From contig NZ_JYNN01000020.1 of NCBI RefSeq assembly GCF_000934765.1, forward strand, positions 1 through 54,721: a stretch of DNA of 54,721 nt, written 5' to 3'. The notes under the pieces are model-generated. The model made no database searches and had not been told where the DNA came from. It saw only the letters and a list, made by a program, of their open reading frames with translations. Positions 8,923 to 18,645 of the stretch are shown in pieces (the stretch's first letter is position 1; each line of letters opens with the position of its first letter). The position numbers and the translations under genes were made by a program. The DNA comes from Thiomicrospira microaerophila. GTDB lineage: Bacteria; Pseudomonadota; Gammaproteobacteria; Thiomicrospirales; Thiomicrospiraceae.

Positions 8923-10723
8923 GATAAAAATCGTAAATGCGTTGTGCTATTTTGCCACTAATCCCAGGTACTTTGGCAAGTTCTGATACGGCGGCGTTTT
9001 TCACCTGCTCCAAGCCTCCAAAATGCGTTAGCAAGGCTTTGCGTGTTTTGGGCCCTACGCCTTCTATTGATTCCAGCGTTGAGCGGGTCTGCGCTTTTTG
9101 TCGCCGTGCACGATGACCGGTAATCGCAAACCGATGGGCTTCGTCTCGAATATAGTTAATTAAATGCAGCGCAATATCATCCGGCTCTAAATCAATGCCC
9201 TCATCATTATCCGGCGTATAAAGCACCTCCAAACCGGCTTTGCGCCCCTCACCCTTTGCAACAGAAACAAGGGGGATGGACTCGAGTTCCAAGGTCTTTA
9301 ACACATCTATCGCTTGATTTAGCTGACCCTTACCGCCATCCACGATCAACAAATCTGGCAACACCGCGTCTTCGTTTTTTAGCCGCTGATATCGACGGGT
9401 AAGCGCTTGATGCATAGCGGCATAATCATCTCCGCCGGTAATGCCCTCAATATTAAATTTGCGGTACTGCTGGGTCACAGGCACACCCTCAACAAACACC
9501 ACACAGCTCGCCACCGTTTGCTGACCCATGGTATGGCTAATATCAAAACACTCCATCCGTGTGGGCGGCTTGGCCAACATCAACGCCTCTTGCAGCGCAG
9601 ATAAGCGGTCTTGCTGGCTGGATTTTTGAGTGACCTGTTGTTTTAAAGCGGTTTGTGCGTTGGTAATGGCTAACTGCACCAAACCTTTTGCCGTCGCTTG
9701 CACAGGCTGTTTAATCTCAACCTTTTGACCCTTTTTATCTGCCAACCACTCTAACAACCAGGCCTGGTCGTCGGGTAATGTGTCAGTCAAGATGGTTTTT
9801 GGAATCGGATGGGCTTCATAGTGCTGAGCAATAAAAGCACTTAACACCTGCTCTATTCCAGCGCCGCTGACTTTTGGAAAATAGTTTTCACTACCCCATA
9901 AATGACCGCCACGGTAAAGCATCAAGGTGACACAGACATGCCCCGCTTGCTCACAGACCACGACCACATCCAAATCCTGCGAGCCGGGTTGATTGATTAA
10001 ATGCTGGCTCTGAATCGCACGCAAGGCTGAAATTTGATCACGCGTTATCGCGGCCTGTTCAAACTCTAGGGCTTGCGCCGCCTGCTCCATCTTCTTCCCA
10101 AGCTCATCAATCACTTCAAAACTTTTACCCTCAAGAAACTTAAGCGTTAAGCGCACATCCTCCGCATAATCCGCCTGGCTAATCAAACCAACACAAGGCC
10201 CGGAGCAACGTTTGATTTGATATTGTAAACACGGGCGTGAGCGATGCTTAAACACGCTCTCGGCACACTGGCGAACCGGAAAAACCTTTTGTAAAGACTG
10301 CAAGGTTTGATGCACCGCCCCGCCATTCGGAAACGGTCCAAAATAACGCCCAACCCGTCGCTTAGCACCCCGATGAAAACTCAGCGCCGGATAGGGTTTA
10401 CCCGTGGACACAAACAAATAAGGGTACGACTTATCATCACGAAACAACACGTTATAACGCGGATTTAAGCGTTTTATCAGCGTATTTTCTAAAATCAGCG
10501 CTTCCGATTCCGTATCCGTGACCGTCACCTCAATGCGTACCACCTGCTCAATCATCGCTTGGGTTTTAATGGCTTGCTGTTTAACAAAATAACTCGACAC
10601 GCGGCGTTTCAGGTTTTTGGCCTTGCCGACATAGATCACCTCATCGGATGGGTTAATCATCCGATAAACCCCGGGGCGTTCGGTTAGATTAGCGAGAAAT
10701 GCTTTGATATCAAACTCTGACAC
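8912..10723 (-). CDS. uvrC: Excinuclease ABC subunit C
   Basis: This is the nuclease subunit of nucleotide excision repair, making the incisions on both sides of a lesion marked by UvrAB. In 603 residues the domains are as expected. A GIY-YIG domain at about 14-95 carries RPGVYRM and EVIYVGKAKNLKRRVSSYF. A UVR coiled coil lies near 200-235. The RNase H-like UvrC endonuclease domain has ECFDISHTMG and LLIVDGGKGQLNQA. A tandem helix-hairpin-helix at the end reads IEGVGPKTRKALLTHFGGLEQVK..VPGISGKIAQRIYDF. The order uvrC-(accessory genes)-pgsA-tRNAs is a variation on the common gammaproteobacterial arrangement. Confidence 0.98.
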   Translation of the reverse strand: MSEFDIKAFLANLTERPGVYRMINPSDEVIYVGKAKNLKRRVSSYFVKQQAIKTQAMIEQVVRIEVTVTDTESEALILENTLIKRLNPRYNVLFRDDKSYPYLFVSTGKPYPALSFHRGAKRRVGRYFGPFPNGGAVHQTLQSLQKVFPVRQCAESVFKHRSRPCLQYQIKRCSGPCVGLISQADYAEDVRLTLKFLEGKSFEVIDELGKKMEQAAQALEFEQAAITRDQISALRAIQSQHLINQPGSQDLDVVVVCEQAGHVCVTLMLYRGGHLWGSENYFPKVSGAGIEQVLSAFIAQHYEAHPIPKTILTDTLPDDQAWLLEWLADKKGQKVEIKQPVQATAKGLVQLAITNAQTALKQQVTQKSSQQDRLSALQEALMLAKPPTRMECFDISHTMGQQTVASCVVFVEGVPVTQQYRKFNIEGITGGDDYAAMHQALTRRYQRLKNEDAVLPDLLIVDGGKGQLNQAIDVLKTLELESIPLVSVAKGEGRKAGLEVLYTPDNDEGIDLEPDDIALHLINYIRDEAHRFAITGHRARRQKAQTRSTLESIEGVGPKTRKALLTHFGGLEQVKNAAVSELAKVPGISGKIAQRIYDFYHGE

Positions 10724-10816
10724 GTAATTCCTTCAACATTCGATTTTTAAAAGCGGTTAAAATTGCATCAAGTCTACATTAGCACTCACTTATTATAAAT
10801 CCTTAGGAACCTAAAC

Positions 10817-11803
10817 ATGGAACAATACAACCCTTGGACTGACAACCAAATGGTCGATGCTGTCAATAAAACGCCAAAACAACCGGCTGCACTAGATCGC
10901 CTCGCCGATGCCGCCGATGCCTATGTAAAACAAGAACGCTGGTCACGCCGTTGGACCAATGTGCTCAAGGCGATGGTGGTTATTTATATTCTGGTGTCGA
11001 TTATTCTTTTAGCTGGTTTTTTTAAGAGTGACGACAATAAAATATCAACCACACAGCATGCAGCCGTGATTAAAATCAACGGTGCGATTATGGCGGGCGG
11101 ACGCACGAGCGCCGAAGCGATTAACCCCCTGCTACGCGAAGCCTTCGAAACCAACAGCGCCAAAGCGGTGGTGCTTTATATGAATTCACCCGGTGGCAGC
11201 CCCGTTCAATCCGCACTGATTAATGATGAAATTACCCGACTAAAAAATTTACATAACAAGCCGATTTATGTCGTCACAGAAGACATTTGCGCCTCAGGCT
11301 GTTATTACATCGCGGCAGCCGCTGATAAAATTTTCGCCAATAAAGGGTCGATAGTCGGTTCAATTGGCGTGCGCTTTGATAGCTTTGGCTTTACGGAGCT
11401 AATGGACAAAATTGGGGTTGAAAACCGTTCAATGACCGCAGGCGAATACAAAAGCTTTATCAACCCATTTGGCAAAGAAGATGCTGAGGGTAAAAAGTTT
11501 TTCCAAGAACGTATTCTAGAACGGACCCATCAGCAATTTATTGAAGTGGTGCGTGCAGGTCGCGGCGATCGTCTTAATGAGGTTGATGGCGTATTCTCTG
11601 GTTTAGTTTGGCTAGGTGACGAAGCGGTTGAAATTGGTTTAATTGATGGACTCGGAGACCTAGGCTCGGTGGTTCGCGACGAATTAGGTTTAACCCGTGT
11701 CCGTGAATACGAACAGAAAAGATCATTGATTGAGCATATTATGGGCGATTTAGTATCCGAAACCGCCCTGCGCTTGAGCCAATCCATGATCGGCATGAAA
11801 TAG
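10817..11803 (+). CDS. S49-family signal peptide peptidase (SppA-like)
   Basis: The 328-residue membrane protease has one transmembrane anchor near residues 50-72 (LKAMVVIYILVSIILLAGFF) and a periplasmic S49 domain. The catalytic Ser is in ICASGCYYIAA (Ser160) and the general base Lys in AGEYKSFINPFG (Lys212). GSIGVRFD lies between them. This Ser/Lys pair is that of SppA-type peptidases, which clear signal-peptide remnants. The length fits the short single-domain form (the E. coli long form is about 618 residues). AGGAA lies 9 bases before the ATG. Confidence 0.92.
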   Translation: MEQYNPWTDNQMVDAVNKTPKQPAALDRLADAADAYVKQERWSRRWTNVLKAMVVIYILVSIILLAGFFKSDDNKISTTQHAAVIKINGAIMAGGRTSAEAINPLLREAFETNSAKAVVLYMNSPGGSPVQSALINDEITRLKNLHNKPIYVVTEDICASGCYYIAAAADKIFANKGSIVGSIGVRFDSFGFTELMDKIGVENRSMTAGEYKSFINPFGKEDAEGKKFFQERILERTHQQFIEVVRAGRGDRLNEVDGVFSGLVWLGDEAVEIGLIDGLGDLGSVVRDELGLTRVREYEQKRSLIEHIMGDLVSETALRLSQSMIGMK

Positions 11804-11828
11804 CGCTTAATTCGCTTAACCCGGATGT

Positions 11829-11856
11829 TTTGGGAGGTTATTTTAATCCTCCCAAA
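11829..11856. terminator. Bidirectional terminator overlapping the M23 gene end
   Basis: TTTGGGAGG (11829-11837) pairs with CCTCCCAAA (11848-11856) around a 10-nt T/A-rich loop. It lies between convergent genes. Its right arm is inside the last codons (VVWED) of the minus-strand peptidase gene. Confidence 0.75.
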
Positions 11857-12697
11857 CCACCTGATTGTTTTCAATTTTAGCGCCACGCGCTAGCGTTCTG
11901 TCTAAATTAAACATTAAAGCAGGATCTAAACGCACATTAAACCAGCTCATTCCCCAGTGCAAATGCGGCCCAGTTGCACGTCCAGTTGCCCCCATTTTAG
12001 CAATTAACTGGCCCTTTTCGACCCTATCGCCCTGTGCGACAAGCATCTCGTCTAAATGCATAAAATCAGAACGCAAGCCATAACCATGATCAACAAACAG
12101 GGTTTTGCCGCTGAGTTCCATATCCTCCGCTAAGGTCACCTCGCCCGCCGCTGGCGCATAAATCGGTGTACCTGTTGGCGCGGCAATATCCACACCCATG
12201 TGTGGGCGGCGCGGATGACCATTCAAAATGCGTTGACTGCCATAAATCCCCGTGACCCAGCCTTCCGCTGGCCAAATAAAGCCGTCTAAAAAATAGGGCG
12301 TCGCCAATTCGATTTTACGCGCCTCCACCGCTTTTTGACCATCGGCACGAATTTTTGCCAGCGTTGCTTCATCCGGCGTCACGTGACGTGAGGGTAAACC
12401 ATCAATACGCTGAACGATATAATCGCGTTGCGCAATCTGCAAAATATACTCTCGCTTTTGACCGGTTGGCTCAATGATACGTAAGGTTTTTTGTGGTTTC
12501 GCATCACGAGAAAACGCAATCAGCGCTCGCCCTTGCTGATCAGCCTTAAGGGTTTTACCTTCAAACTCAATCATGGCATCAGGACTCACCACCAACTGTA
12601 CCCAGTTACCCTGTATTAACTCGCCTTGAATTTGCAACGCCGATGCATTCATTGACATCAACCACATTAAACATAATACTAAAACGCGATTTACCAT
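11843..12697 (-). CDS. M23 family (LytM-type) peptidoglycan peptidase
   Basis: The 284-residue protein has a signal peptide (MVNRVLVLCLMWLMSMNASA) and so acts in the periplasm. After an N-terminal beta-rich region, the LytM/peptidase M23 domain occupies about residues 140-265. It shows RRPHMGVDIAAPTGTPIYAPAAGEV, with the H..D zinc ligands, then VDHGYGLRSDFMHLDEM and GATGRATGPHLHWGM, with the HLH ligand pair. All metal ligands are intact, so it is likely an active endopeptidase rather than an EnvC-like activator. It starts 2 bases after the rnhA stop. Confidence 0.92.
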   Translation of the reverse strand: MVNRVLVLCLMWLMSMNASALQIQGELIQGNWVQLVVSPDAMIEFEGKTLKADQQGRALIAFSRDAKPQKTLRIIEPTGQKREYILQIAQRDYIVQRIDGLPSRHVTPDEATLAKIRADGQKAVEARKIELATPYFLDGFIWPAEGWVTGIYGSQRILNGHPRRPHMGVDIAAPTGTPIYAPAAGEVTLAEDMELSGKTLFVDHGYGLRSDFMHLDEMLVAQGDRVEKGQLIAKMGATGRATGPHLHWGMSWFNVRLDPALMFNLDRTLARGAKIENNQVVWED

Positions 12698-12699
12698 AC

Positions 12700-13155
12700 T
12701 TACCCCTTTTTAGTTTGCGCTAATAACTCATCAATCGCTTGATTAGCCAATTGATCAACCCGCTCATTTTCAGCATGACCGCTATGGCCTTTTACCCAGT
12801 GCCACTCGACAGTATGCGCCGCTATCGCTTGATCTAAACGCTGCCATAAATCCTGATTTTTAACTGGATGATTGTTGGCGGTTTTCCAATTACGTTTTTT
12901 CCAATTCGCCATCCATTGGGTAATGCCGTTTTTGACATATTGCGAATCCGTGGTGATATCGACTTTGCAAGGTCTTTTCAGCGCTTCAAACCCTGAAATC
13001 GCCGCCATCAACTCCATCCGATTATTGGTGGTGTCGGCCTCATAGCCCTTGAGTTCTTTTTCAACGCCATTAAAGCGCAACAACGCCCCCCAACCCCCTG
13101 GACCAGGATTGCCTTTACAGCCCCCATCGGTAAACAGTTCTACATTCGTTTTCAA
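12700..13155 (-). CDS. rnhA: Ribonuclease HI
   Basis: The 151-residue enzyme degrades RNA in RNA-DNA hybrids. The four metal-binding acids sit at exactly the E. coli positions: Asp10 (ELFTDGG), Glu48 (NNRMEL), Asp70 (TTDSQYV) and Asp134 (NERVDQLA). The start is TTG at 13155, right after the TGA of the methyltransferase gene. No in-frame ATG is available near the conserved N-terminus, so a TTG start is likely. This gives translational coupling with the upstream gene. Confidence 0.97.
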   Translation of the reverse strand: MKTNVELFTDGGCKGNPGPGGWGALLRFNGVEKELKGYEADTTNNRMELMAAISGFEALKRPCKVDITTDSQYVKNGITQWMANWKKRNWKTANNHPVKNQDLWQRLDQAIAAHTVEWHWVKGHSGHAENERVDQLANQAIDELLAQTKKG

Positions 13156-14025
13156 TCAAAGACCCTTTTTGTTATTTTTATCAGGTTTAGGTGATGTTTG
13201 CGCTTGTTTTTGATGTGGCTCATAACTGGTCGCTACCTGACCTTTGCGCACAGGCAACCAGTTCGCCAACTTCCAATCTAAACCAACGGGTTTTGGCGTT
13301 ACATCGCGTTTTTTAGCCACAATAATATAGACATTGCCAAAATGAATCCCGATTTTGTCAAGCCAGCGTTCAAAACGTTCAACCGTGTTCCAAAACCAGC
13401 TATCCAAGCGCCCTTTTCGATTCGCCAAACAGGAGATAGGACCATGCTGGGTGACTTTTAATTCATAACCCAACAGGTTCAGCCAATCAATAATGCGATG
13501 CATTTTAATAAAATGCGCCTGCTTCAACTCTTTACGAGCGCCGCCAAACCGACTTCTCAAAATCGTACACCCCCAAGGATTAAACCCGGTAATCACCAGC
13601 GAGCCTTCTGATCGAAGCATTGCATCCACTTGACGCACTAAATGATAAGGATCCGATACCGACTCTAGGGTATGAGGCATTAACACTACATCCATGCTCT
13701 CGGGTTTAAAGGGCAGAAAATCCAAATCGGCCAACACCAGTAAATCTGGCGTAATAACTGGCTGATCATCCAAAATGATTTTATTTTTAATCCGACTGGT
13801 ATCGAGCAAGCTTTGTTCAGCTGTTTGCCCGACCTGAAGAAGATAATAGCCGAACAAGCGCGCAAGATGCTTTTCAAGCAACGCGCGCTCTTGCGAAAAC
13901 AACGCCGAACCTACACGCGTGGTAAACCAACCTTTTAAAAATGTTTGAAAGCGTTGTGTTTGCACAAAATTCCTCAAAGTTGTTTGTGTTTTTTTGATGA
14001 ACGCGTCATAGACAGGTATAATCAA
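13156..14025 (-). CDS. SAM-dependent methyltransferase (YafS-like)
   Basis: The 289-residue protein contains a class I methyltransferase core of the type-11 kind. VLADLDFLPFKPESMDVVLMPHTLE is the acidic and post-IV region, followed by SDPYHLVRQVDAMLRSEGSLVITGFNPWG. The substrate is not known. Next to rnhA and gloB it matches the gammaproteobacterial yafS-rnhA-gloB neighbourhood, where yafS is divergent from gloB as here. The glycine-rich SAM motif I is weak (LLDTSRIKNKIIL region), so SAM binding is inferred from the fold family. Confidence 0.8.
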   Translation of the reverse strand: MIIPVYDAFIKKTQTTLRNFVQTQRFQTFLKGWFTTRVGSALFSQERALLEKHLARLFGYYLLQVGQTAEQSLLDTSRIKNKIILDDQPVITPDLLVLADLDFLPFKPESMDVVLMPHTLESVSDPYHLVRQVDAMLRSEGSLVITGFNPWGCTILRSRFGGARKELKQAHFIKMHRIIDWLNLLGYELKVTQHGPISCLANRKGRLDSWFWNTVERFERWLDKIGIHFGNVYIIVAKKRDVTPKPVGLDWKLANWLPVRKGQVATSYEPHQKQAQTSPKPDKNNKKGL

Positions 14026-14092
14026 ATTTATTTTTTATCATTGTAACAATCAGGCCTGGTTATGCCTAGCCTCAAAACTAAAAAGCAAGTTA

Positions 14093-14890
14093 ATGAGTTT
14101 TATTATTCACCGTATCAATGCGCTAACTGACAATTACATCTGGTTAATTGAAACGCCGAGCCAAGCTTGGGTCGTGGACCCAGGTGAAGCGCTGCCTGTC
14201 TTCAACAAACTCAACGAACTAAACCTCAGCCTTGCTGGCATACTGCTCACCCATCATCACTATGACCACACCGATGGCGTGATCTCGCTACTGACTCAGT
14301 TTCCGGATGCACGCGTATTTGCAGGTCATCAGATGCAAAAACCTTATATTACCGATTTTGTTCGAGAAGGTGATCAGATTGATTTAGATGGCATTCCATT
14401 AAACATACTTGAAACACCGGGCCACACGCTGGATCATATTGCCCTTTATAATAATCAGGTACTCTTTAGTGGTGATACCTTATTTGCAGGCGGATGTGGT
14501 CGCGTATTTGAAGGCACTTCTGAGCAAATGGCGCAATCCTTGCTTAAATTGCGCGATTTAAATGATACGCTCGCTGTTTACTGCGGGCATGAATATACCC
14601 TAGCAAATATGAATTTTGCACGCATCGCCGAACCGATGAATCCAGCGGTGATTGAGCGTCGTAATGAGGTGAGAAATAAGCGATTAAACAACCAGGCCTG
14701 TGTGCCCTCGACGCTTGGGATAGAAAAACAAACCAATCCGTTTTTGCGTTTTGACCTTGAACCCTTAGCTAACGTATTACGCAACAAAACAGGGACTGAC
14801 AACCCCATGACAACAACAGATTTATTCACCGCCTGCCGAGGCTGGAAAGATCAACTAGACAGAACAGACTTATTAGATGACATCTCCTAA
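14093..14890 (+). CDS. gloB: Hydroxyacylglutathione hydrolase (glyoxalase II)
   Basis: This metallo-beta-lactamase-fold enzyme hydrolyses S-lactoylglutathione in methylglyoxal detoxification. The 265 residues carry the binuclear metal motif THHHYDHTDG (His54, His56, Asp58, His59), then ETPGHTLDHI, FSGDTLFAGGCGR and CGHEYTLANMNFA, each with the expected ligand. It is divergent from the methyltransferase gene. The next gene starts inside its last codons (14-base overlap). Confidence 0.96.
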   Translation: MSFIIHRINALTDNYIWLIETPSQAWVVDPGEALPVFNKLNELNLSLAGILLTHHHYDHTDGVISLLTQFPDARVFAGHQMQKPYITDFVREGDQIDLDGIPLNILETPGHTLDHIALYNNQVLFSGDTLFAGGCGRVFEGTSEQMAQSLLKLRDLNDTLAVYCGHEYTLANMNFARIAEPMNPAVIERRNEVRNKRLNNQACVPSTLGIEKQTNPFLRFDLEPLANVLRNKTGTDNPMTTTDLFTACRGWKDQLDRTDLLDDIS

Positions 14891-16679
14891 CAAAAACCTG
14901 ATCAAGCCACTTGCGTTAGCGATTTTTACGCTATTATTAACCGCTTGCCAGACCACTGGGCAGCGACAAATGCAGCAAGACAAGGCCGCCGAACAAGCCG
15001 GCTCAGCGAGTAAACTGCAATCTGACACAGCACTTGATCGTGCACGCCGACAGCATGCCGAAGGCTACTTAATACGCACTGATCAAGTCAATCTTGATGA
15101 GCTCGCCTATGACGAACTAATCAAATCGTCCATCACCCCCTTACCCTTTGACCTACCTGCAACAGAGCCCCGAGACAACTTATGGGATGAGCTTGCGGAC
15201 CAATTTCATCTAATGGAAGCTAACCAAAGCCTATTCCAAGACTACCTGGCCTTTTACTTAAATAATAAACGGCACTTAGAACGCGTATCCATGCGTGCGC
15301 AACCCTATCTTCATTTTATCTACGAAGCAATTGAAAACCGCGGCATGCCTTATGAAATCGCCATGCTGCCGATTATTGAAAGCGCGTTTTACCCTTATGC
15401 GCGCTCGAATATGAGCGCCGTTGGTTTATGGCAATTCATTCCCTCTACTGGCAAAATGTTTGATTTGCACCAAAACTGGTGGTTTGACGGTCGCCAGGAT
15501 GTTTACTTAAGCACGCATGCCGCATTAGATTATCTTGAAACCCTGTATGAGCGCAATAACCAAGATTGGTTCTTGGCCCTCGCTTCCTATAACGCCGGTT
15601 ATGGTCGCATTTTACAAGCTACCGCACGTTTAAAGCGAGCCGATCCGAATGCCGAAATTAACTACTGGAATATTCGCCCTTACCTGCCCACTGAAACGCG
15701 TCATTACGTACCGCAACTGCTCGCGGTAAGCTATCTGATAAAGCACCATGAAAAATACGAACTAAACATTCACCCTATTGCCAATGAACCTCACTTAACA
15801 CTCATTGAAATCGATCGACAAATCGACCTGAATAAAGCCGCAGAAATGGCCGGTCTTTCAAAAGAGTTATTCAGACACCTTAACCCGGGCTATCTAAAAA
15901 GCATCACGCCGCCCGATGGCCCACACCACCTATTAATACCCCTGAGCCACGAAGCGTCATTTAAGCAACAGCTTGGCGAAAACAGCCGCCTTTTTGATAT
16001 TCAATGGGCACGACACGACATCAAGCCCGGCGAAACACTGGGGGGGATTGCTATGCGCTACAAAACATCCGTCAATCAAATTCGTCAATTAAACAACCTT
16101 CGTGGAAACATGATTCGTGCCGGACACACCCTGCTCATCCCGGTACCTGCTGACCAATATCAAAGCGTCACCCAATTGGCTCAAGAACCATCAGCCACCC
16201 AAACATCCAACACCTATCGAGTTCATTCCGTAGCGCGCGGAGAATCACTCTCAACGATTGCCCAATCCTACGGCATCAGCCTGACGGACTTAATCAAGTG
16301 GAACAATCTAAACCCTAACACGCCGTTACAAATCGCTCAGCCTCTCAAAATAAAAAGTGATAAATTTGGCCATCAACTGCAACACACTGTACGAGAAGGT
16401 GAAAGCCTATGGCGCATTGCAAGACGCTATAATGTCAGTGTGGCCGATTTACGCAGCTGGAATAAACTGTCCAACACGAGTCTTATTCGTCCAGGCACAG
16501 AACTGACTATTTGGCAATCCGCTCCATCTAATATTTACACTGTTAAGCATGGCGACACCATTTGGGATATTGCGCGCACCTATAACGTGAGCAGAACAGC
16601 GCTTATGCGCCATAACAATCTTGCAGAAAACCAGTTCTTACGACCAGGCCAAATATTACGCATCCCCGGACAAAGCTAA
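14877..16679 (+). CDS. mltD: Membrane-bound lytic murein transglycosylase, MltD-type
   Basis: The 600-residue lipoprotein has a lipobox LLTAC with Cys24, so it should be anchored in the outer membrane. A family-1 lytic transglycosylase domain (about 140-270) has the catalytic Glu in AMLPIIESAFYPYARSN, followed by SAVGLWQFIPSTGKMF and ALASYNAGYGRI. Four LysM peptidoglycan-binding repeats follow, at about 385-427, 455-497, 506-549 and 556-598. It cleaves glycan strands to 1,6-anhydro products. Its ATG lies within the end of gloB, so the two are translationally coupled. Confidence 0.95.
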   Translation: MTSPNKNLIKPLALAIFTLLLTACQTTGQRQMQQDKAAEQAGSASKLQSDTALDRARRQHAEGYLIRTDQVNLDELAYDELIKSSITPLPFDLPATEPRDNLWDELADQFHLMEANQSLFQDYLAFYLNNKRHLERVSMRAQPYLHFIYEAIENRGMPYEIAMLPIIESAFYPYARSNMSAVGLWQFIPSTGKMFDLHQNWWFDGRQDVYLSTHAALDYLETLYERNNQDWFLALASYNAGYGRILQATARLKRADPNAEINYWNIRPYLPTETRHYVPQLLAVSYLIKHHEKYELNIHPIANEPHLTLIEIDRQIDLNKAAEMAGLSKELFRHLNPGYLKSITPPDGPHHLLIPLSHEASFKQQLGENSRLFDIQWARHDIKPGETLGGIAMRYKTSVNQIRQLNNLRGNMIRAGHTLLIPVPADQYQSVTQLAQEPSATQTSNTYRVHSVARGESLSTIAQSYGISLTDLIKWNNLNPNTPLQIAQPLKIKSDKFGHQLQHTVREGESLWRIARRYNVSVADLRSWNKLSNTSLIRPGTELTIWQSAPSNIYTVKHGDTIWDIARTYNVSRTALMRHNNLAENQFLRPGQILRIPGQS

Positions 16680-16705
16680 CCCGACATGTACAGCGCGCCT
16701 AGCCT

Positions 16706-18637
16706 ATGAGATTCAAATCATTGTTATTCTGTATCATGACAGGGCTGTTACCTCTCCATGCTTACAGCCAACTTAGCGAAGCGCAACAAGATTTTTTAAC
16801 GGGGATTGAATACCTCAAACAAGGCGATAGGGAGAATGCAAATCGAATTAAAGCGCGCCTTCAAACCCACCCACTTTACCCTATTTTTTTACATCAAGAC
16901 ATGGTTCGCCAACTAGATAAAACACCTAGTTTTGTGATAGAGGGATTTTTAAACAACTACTCGCACCTTGCCGTCGCGCAACGCCTTACTGAAAGTTGGA
17001 TAAAGCATCTGGATGAACAGAATAACTGGCCCCTTCTTCTCAAACAAGTTAGCGACCCACAACACATAAGAACCGAGCTGCAATGCGCCTATTACCAAGC
17101 TCAACTACAAACCCAAGCTGATGATTTTATTTTAGAAAACGCACAAACGCTTTGGCTATCTCAACTCGCATCCACTAAACCCTGTCAACGACTAGAAGCC
17201 CAACTACTTAAAACAAACCAGCTACCGAGTTGGATTATTTGGCAAAAAATTGAAAGCGCGTTTCAAACCAATCAAGCTGATGTCGCCCAAGCACTCGCGC
17301 GCCACCTTTCAACATCTGACCGTCAAGCCGTAACGCAATGGCTAGACTTTCACAACAACCCAAAAAAACTCATGCTTACACTACCAAACTTAGAATCGGC
17401 TTTTTTAAATCGAAAAATATTCCTTCACAGTCTAAACCGGCTCGCCAACATCGAACCACAAACAGCCCAACAACTACTACAGCTTCACCAACAGCGCTAC
17501 CAGATCCACACCGATGAACAAAAAACCATTCTACGCACCGCAAGCCTACGCCTCTTTATTCGTGATGATGAAGAGGCAAAACACTTTTTGCATGACTACA
17601 ACCAGCAGCACTCAGACGCAGACAGTCTACGCTGGCAAGCACAAATTTCCCTGCGCCAATCTGACTGGAAAACACTCCAACTTACCCTAGAAAAAATGGA
17701 TACCACTCAACAACAACAAGCTAAATGGCAATATTGGCGCGCACGCAGCTATCAACAACTCGGGCACCCTCAGCAAGCTAGACATATTTTTCAACAATTG
17801 GCGCAGCAACGTAATTACTACGGTTTTCTAGCGGCAGACCAGCTTAACATGCCCTACCGCCTGGACAGCCAACCCAACCCATCAACAGAACAGTTAGCCG
17901 CCACTAGAAAAAAATACCCGGCACTCGACCTGATTGAAAACCTACTAGCCGTAGGCTGGCGGGTTTTCGCCACCCGCGAATGGAACCACTTGCTCAACCA
18001 AGCCGATCAAAATGATTTAACCGCGATTGCCCAAATCGCGCACGATTGGCAACATCATGTATTTGCCTTTCGCGCACTGGCGCAAGGCCAACAATGGGAT
18101 CAGCTGACTTTACGCTTCCCTACCCCCTACCAACAACCTGTCATGCAAAACGCCGATAAAAACCAACTTGACCCCGCTTGGATCTACAGCATTATGCGTC
18201 GAGAAAGCGCGTATCAAACCGACATTCGATCCTCGGCTGGTGCGGTTGGGCTGATGCAACTACGCCCTAGCACCGCTAGATACATCGGTCGCCAAAACGG
18301 TCTACCTCGCCAAACCTACCAAAACCTCACCGATGCTCAATCCAATATCGAGCTTGGCTCAGCTTATCTAGCCTACCTGATGAACAAATTTGATGGTCAT
18401 ATCGTTAAAGCGACCGCCGCCTATAACGCCGGCCCCAGACGGGTTGAAAACTGGACAGCCACCATCGACCTGCTCGATGCCGATCAATGGATTGACAGCA
18501 TCCCCTTCACCGAAACACGCCGCTATGTCAAAGCCGTACTCGAACACAAAATCATTTTTGGCAAACTACTAGAGCAAAAGCCACAACGCCTCTCTCACCT
18601 AATGCAACCAATCCAGGAGCCTGTCACAGGATCCTAG
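16706..18637 (+). CDS. slt: Soluble lytic murein transglycosylase, Slt70-like
   Basis: The 643-residue periplasmic enzyme has a signal peptide (MRFKSLLFCIMTGLLPLHAYS). A long alpha-helical superhelix follows (TPR-like, residues about 30-450), then a C-terminal SLT domain. The catalytic Glu is in YSIMRRESAYQTDIRSSAGAVGLMQLRPSTA, and TAAYNAGPRRVENW is further on. It lies 26 bases after the MltD-like gene and probably shares its transcript. Its last codons (EPVTGS) and the sequence before the stop fall within a small palindrome that resembles a MITE-1 end. Confidence 0.95.
   Translation: MRFKSLLFCIMTGLLPLHAYSQLSEAQQDFLTGIEYLKQGDRENANRIKARLQTHPLYPIFLHQDMVRQLDKTPSFVIEGFLNNYSHLAVAQRLTESWIKHLDEQNNWPLLLKQVSDPQHIRTELQCAYYQAQLQTQADDFILENAQTLWLSQLASTKPCQRLEAQLLKTNQLPSWIIWQKIESAFQTNQADVAQALARHLSTSDRQAVTQWLDFHNNPKKLMLTLPNLESAFLNRKIFLHSLNRLANIEPQTAQQLLQLHQQRYQIHTDEQKTILRTASLRLFIRDDEEAKHFLHDYNQQHSDADSLRWQAQISLRQSDWKTLQLTLEKMDTTQQQQAKWQYWRARSYQQLGHPQQARHIFQQLAQQRNYYGFLAADQLNMPYRLDSQPNPSTEQLAATRKKYPALDLIENLLAVGWRVFATREWNHLLNQADQNDLTAIAQIAHDWQHHVFAFRALAQGQQWDQLTLRFPTPYQQPVMQNADKNQLDPAWIYSIMRRESAYQTDIRSSAGAVGLMQLRPSTARYIGRQNGLPRQTYQNLTDAQSNIELGSAYLAYLMNKFDGHIVKATAAYNAGPRRVENWTATIDLLDADQWIDSIPFTETRRYVKAVLEHKIIFGKLLEQKPQRLSHLMQPIQEPVTGS
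18616..18634. repeat. Minimal MITE-1-like palindrome at the slt stop
   Basis: GGAGCCTGT and ACAGGATCC form an almost perfect hairpin with a single-base loop, directly followed by TAG. GGAGCCTGTC is the outer 10 bases of MITE-1 ends, and the TAG matches the CTAG flank seen in other copies. It may be a collapsed element or a terminator hairpin for the mltD-slt unit. Confidence 0.5.
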
Positions 18638-18645
18638 CGCACATA

